Source of the DNA: Cladobotryum mycophilum
Lineage: Eukaryota > Ascomycota > Sordariomycetes > Hypocreales > Hypocreaceae
NCBI GenBank assembly: GCA_036429605.1
Contig: CM071590.1
Location: forward strand, 6,634,001 to 6,698,000
DNA length: 64,000 nt
Reading direction: 5' to 3'
Shown: piece by piece, positions 60,701 through 64,000 of the stretch
Layout of the letters: each line of letters begins with the position of its first letter
How positions within the stretch are numbered: the first letter of the stretch is position 1
The notes under the pieces: generated by a model
What the model was told of the DNA's origin: nothing
What the model saw: only the letters and a program-made list of their open reading frames with translations
Database searches by the model: none
Program-made: the position numbers and the translations under genes

Positions 60701-63700
60701 ACCCCAGTTCTGAACCCAAGCAAAGATAAAAAGGATTGGGGTTATCGTTGAGGGATAGAGTGAAGAGAGAGGATGAATGGACATTTATATGGCGGCATTC
60801 CTCGTCTGAGTAGCCATCATCAAGCATTACAACGTCGTCTTGGAGTGTACGTACCCCCCGTTCGTTCACTATTCCTATACGCGCATCCAATAGAGACCTT
60901 TCTTTCTCAATAGTTCTCCCGTTTGAGTTGAAACGAGTGTTAACAGTAATGTCAGGTAGAACCCTTGGAATAAATGTGTCGCCACCCACAAGAGTGATTT
61001 CAGTCTCATTGCTCCAAAGGACATTCTTGTATTCTGCGAGGTCCAGGCTTATCATGCGGAGTAGCAGTTCTGCAAATCTTTTTGGTTCCAGCATTTTTTT
61101 CTCCATATCAACCAGGTCGACAAACTGGATGCGGAGGTGAGGGGATTCCATCATCACAGATCGGCCAACACCAACTATCATGTTGGCCTCGGGGTTTGCC
61201 GCTTGGCGGTCCTCTGTCACCCACAGCACATGCTTCGCGTTGTTAAATAACAACTGGACTGAACCGAGCCTCTTCTCAGTCACACCGTTGAAAACCGCAC
61301 CTTCTAGATCAGACAAACAAACCACAGTACTGCTAGGGTCCAGTGTGGATATTTGCATGTCATCCCATCTGTTAATCACGCTCGTTCTCGCCGCGAATGG
61401 CCCAAGAATTTCTTCGAGTTTGAGGGCCATGCAGGCTATCTCTGTAGTCCTGCCTCCCACGATGAGTAGTGTGCTGATTATTGGAACTTGGATGGTCGCT
61501 GCAAGTGGCTGTCGTAAGAAGTTGATCTGCACATCCACTGCTTGGCTAACCATGACAGAAAAGACACCTATTGAACTATCCTGGAAGTCTTTGGCGGCAT
61601 AATCAACCCCAGAAAATCCGGTATCTCTCAGAACCGAATTCCACTTCTCCTCCGTAATGGTGGGATAATACACCCTCCCTTCATCACGACCGAGCCACCA
61701 TCCAGGTAGCGACGATATTATGAAAGGCAAATATAAGGTCTCCTCAGTAATCTCCAGTAGAAGCATTCTGCCTCCAGGTCTCAGTAGCCTTCTGCAGTTT
61801 GTCAGAGATTGTGATATGTATCTAGTGGCGTGCACGACATTGGACGCGATGATGAGATCAAACGAGTGCTCTTCAAAGCCTTGTTCCATGGGAGAGCGCT
61901 CAATATCAAGGACGCTGTATAGCATTTTGTCTTTATACTTGGCAAACATCGCTTGAGCATTTTCGAAAAAACCTGGCGAAATATCGGTGAACATGTAGGA
62001 CTCAAAACTACCACACAAGTGTCAGAGCCAGATTTGTTGCTGAACCAGTGCCGGCACCCACTTCGAGAATCTTCAGCTTTGGATACTGATGGGAAATTTG
62101 GCCAATAAGTAGCCCAAGAATCTCATTTGCCTCATGAACACCTCGGCCTTGTTGGTACAAGCGAGACAGCATGTCGTTCTCCATTAAAACCTGCAGCGCG
62201 GGGAGTGTACCCCGAAGCACAGATGGAAGTTGTTCACCTAATGCACTTAGAAGCTGGAATTCAACGTAATTCGAATATTTTGCTTCTAAATCAGCGATTG
62301 CCTCGGGTGTATCAATAGCCCATTCAGGTCTCACTTGTGGATGAAACCCCTGTTCCACCCGGGGTAGCGCATAATTGAGGCTCCAATCCATGAAGAATTG
62401 ATGATGCTGTTCCATCAATGGAATCTCAAGGGGGCTAATGGCTTCACAGGTCTTTCTCAGAAAGAAATATGCAGCCCATTCCAGCGAGTTATACAGCTCA
62501 ATGTCCTGATTCGACGGTCTAGGTAGTGCGTCATGTTCGAGGCCAGATGTTATATCTCGCTTCCACACCAGCCGAGAAAACAAGCGTCTGTCGTCATTTT
62601 CTGAGGGTACGGTGATGCGCGAACATGAGAGGCCTTGAACCTGGATCTCCGGGTAGTTGCAAGTGTCATTGGCACAAAATATATCCACATCGCCGTATAC
62701 CGCAGTTGATGATCCCTCGCGAACATAGCAATCCGCTATTACTCTTGTTTCCGTGTGCTGTTTTTGCAACACAGCAGGGCATGCTGCCTCAGCCATCTCG
62801 GAAGTTGCCATATTTACGCGAACCTTATCAATAGCCGATGGAAGGTAAGGAACTTCAATTCGATTGTCGCCTGGAAAGCTGTAAGCTGCAAATAGTCCGT
62901 GAAATGCGGCATCTAGTGTGCCAGGATGAACACGAAGCTGGCTATTCTTAGCCCGCTTCACTACAACACTGGAAATATTTTGCCGCCGCTTCATGGAGTC
63001 TACCACGAAATCGCCAGAGTACTAAAGGCCGATTGAAGATGCCCATGAGTAAAATCGACCAATGTCAACAGATGCCATTGGGAGAGTAGGCGGAGTTCTA
63101 GGGGGAAGGTCTTCTTGCATGGGGATGCCTAGCAAAATCGTTGCACACCCGCTGAAATTCGCACAATCCATTTGGTTCGACGTTCCAGCCACGGCGTCGG
63201 CATCACTACTGTAGCATGAGTACTCGGCTGTGACAGAATTGGCATCAAGATGTGTTATTTTTATAAGAAAAGATGTCTCGACACCAGCAGTATCCTCATC
63301 AAGCGTAATGGCCTTGTGAAACTTAAGCTGGGATAGCTCAATTACCTTGATGGGATCACCATGTGTGATTCGGCTCGCCGCCTCGACCGCCATGGAAATA
63401 TATGCCGACGCCGGGAAAAGCACTTGACCCTGAAAACGATGACCACCAAGCCATTCAAGCTCACCGAGTTTTAGTATATTTCTCCAGTGGACCTCCTTTT
63501 TATTACCATCGCCATACACCATCGCTCTTCCGAGAAGCTCATGATTTGGTTGGTCTTGTGAGCGCCAGGCTTTGGACTTTCTAGATTCTTTGAGAAGATG
63601 TTCTTTGTGATCCCACCCATATGACGGGAGGTCTTTCAAAACTCTTGGTTTGGGTGGGGGATGTCCAAGGCAGGCTTCTCTGAAATCATCTAGGCGTAAT

Positions 63701-64000
63701 ACAGACGTTGCGTACTGCACATTGCTCCATAAAAACCCAAGTGCATCCACAAAAGCTTTCATGTCATCCTCGCCTCTCTTTAGTACACTTTGATATGGAA
63801 TATGAGCACCGGTCAAATTTTTGAAGGTTTCGATGACGGGACCTCTCAGCGCAGCATGTGGCCCAACCTCAAGTACTATGTCGAAAGGATTTTCCTCTTT
63901 AATAGCTCTCTCAAGGGCTTCGTAAAAAAGGACTGGTTTTATTAAATTATCACCCCAATAGAAGTCTCCGAGATGATCAATGTTGTCCATGCTCTTTCCA
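57753..64000 (-). pseudogene. Reducing PKS with terminal reductase (AT-DH-CMeT-inactive ER-KR-ACP-R visible), two frame breaks
   Basis: C-terminal part of an iterative PKS; KS and most of AT are outside the right edge. Visible in order: AT end; DH with HRFQGQVLFP (His codon 63439-63441) and VHPGTLDAAFH; C-methyltransferase with LEVGAGTGS near 62060; a long linker in place of ER without an NADPH motif; KR with LVGLSGELG near 59995; ACP with IDSL (Ser codon 59058-59060); then a thioester reductase with LLTGATGFLGSHLL near 58710 and YRVSK. No condensation or adenylation domain lies between ACP and R, so the product would leave as an aldehyde or alcohol. An in-frame TAG at 63022-63024 splits DH, and a one-base frame change at about 62015-62022 splits the methyltransferase. 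The downstream 1,421-codon frame is otherwise perfect, so damage is recent or artefactual. A trans-acting ER would be needed for full reduction; none is seen here. Confidence 0.9.

Overview
The window is nuclear DNA of a filamentous ascomycete. Most genes are split by short GT...AG introns (about 45-110 nt). Gene types are typical of Pezizomycotina: iterative type I PKSs, Zn2Cys6 regulators whose first exon splits the zinc cluster, a PDR-type ABC pump, an MFS pump, a GMC oxidoreductase and an HsbA-like protein. Very AT-rich, apparently RIP-eroded islands sit between gene-rich blocks. A hypocrealean or other sordariomycete host is my guess, not something the sequence proves.

Layout. 1-7.9 kb: 5' part (KS-AT-DH-CMeT-ER-KR) of a highly reducing PKS on the minus strand, running off the left edge. 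9.9-11.8 kb: a divergent 14-TM-type MFS transporter. 12.7-18.1 kb: HsbA-like protein, arginyl-tRNA synthetase (with a likely mitochondrial leader) and a GMC oxidoreductase. 18-34.6 kb: a gene-poor relic zone with diverged repeats, one small VOC protein, a 441-bp inverted-repeat element, two broken paralogues of an Upf1-like SF1 helicase next to related minisatellites, and a second AT-rich inverted-repeat island. 34.7-36.3 kb: an isolated HXXXD acyltransferase, followed by more repeats. 38.8-55 kb: a compact cluster of Zn2Cys6 regulator 1, PDR pump, Zn2Cys6 regulator 2, carboxymuconolactone decarboxylase-like protein, Baeyer-Villiger monooxygenase, metallo-beta-lactamase-fold lactonase-like hydrolase and a DUF3237 protein. 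56.3-64 kb: a broken EthD-domain gene and a second reducing PKS that ends in ACP-reductase without an NRPS module. That PKS carries an in-frame stop and a frameshift, and it leaves the window on the right.

The central cluster is the most interesting part. A 7-bp word, TACCGAG, occurs six times in the roughly 2.6 kb of promoter DNA of the pump/regulator 1, regulator 2, CMD/BVMO and hydrolase genes; about 0.3 would be expected by chance. I counted only four copies in the rest of the window. The enzymes suggest oxidation of a ketone to an ester or lactone (BVMO), hydrolysis of that product (MBL fold) and export of substrate or product (PDR pump). I infer either a xenobiotic or toxin-detoxification operon-like unit, or the tailoring half of a polyketide cluster. 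Several neighbours (regulator 1, EthD gene, PKS) carry reading-frame breaks, so the larger cluster may be decaying while the TACCGAG-linked core is mostly intact. Assembly errors could explain the breaks in homopolymers.
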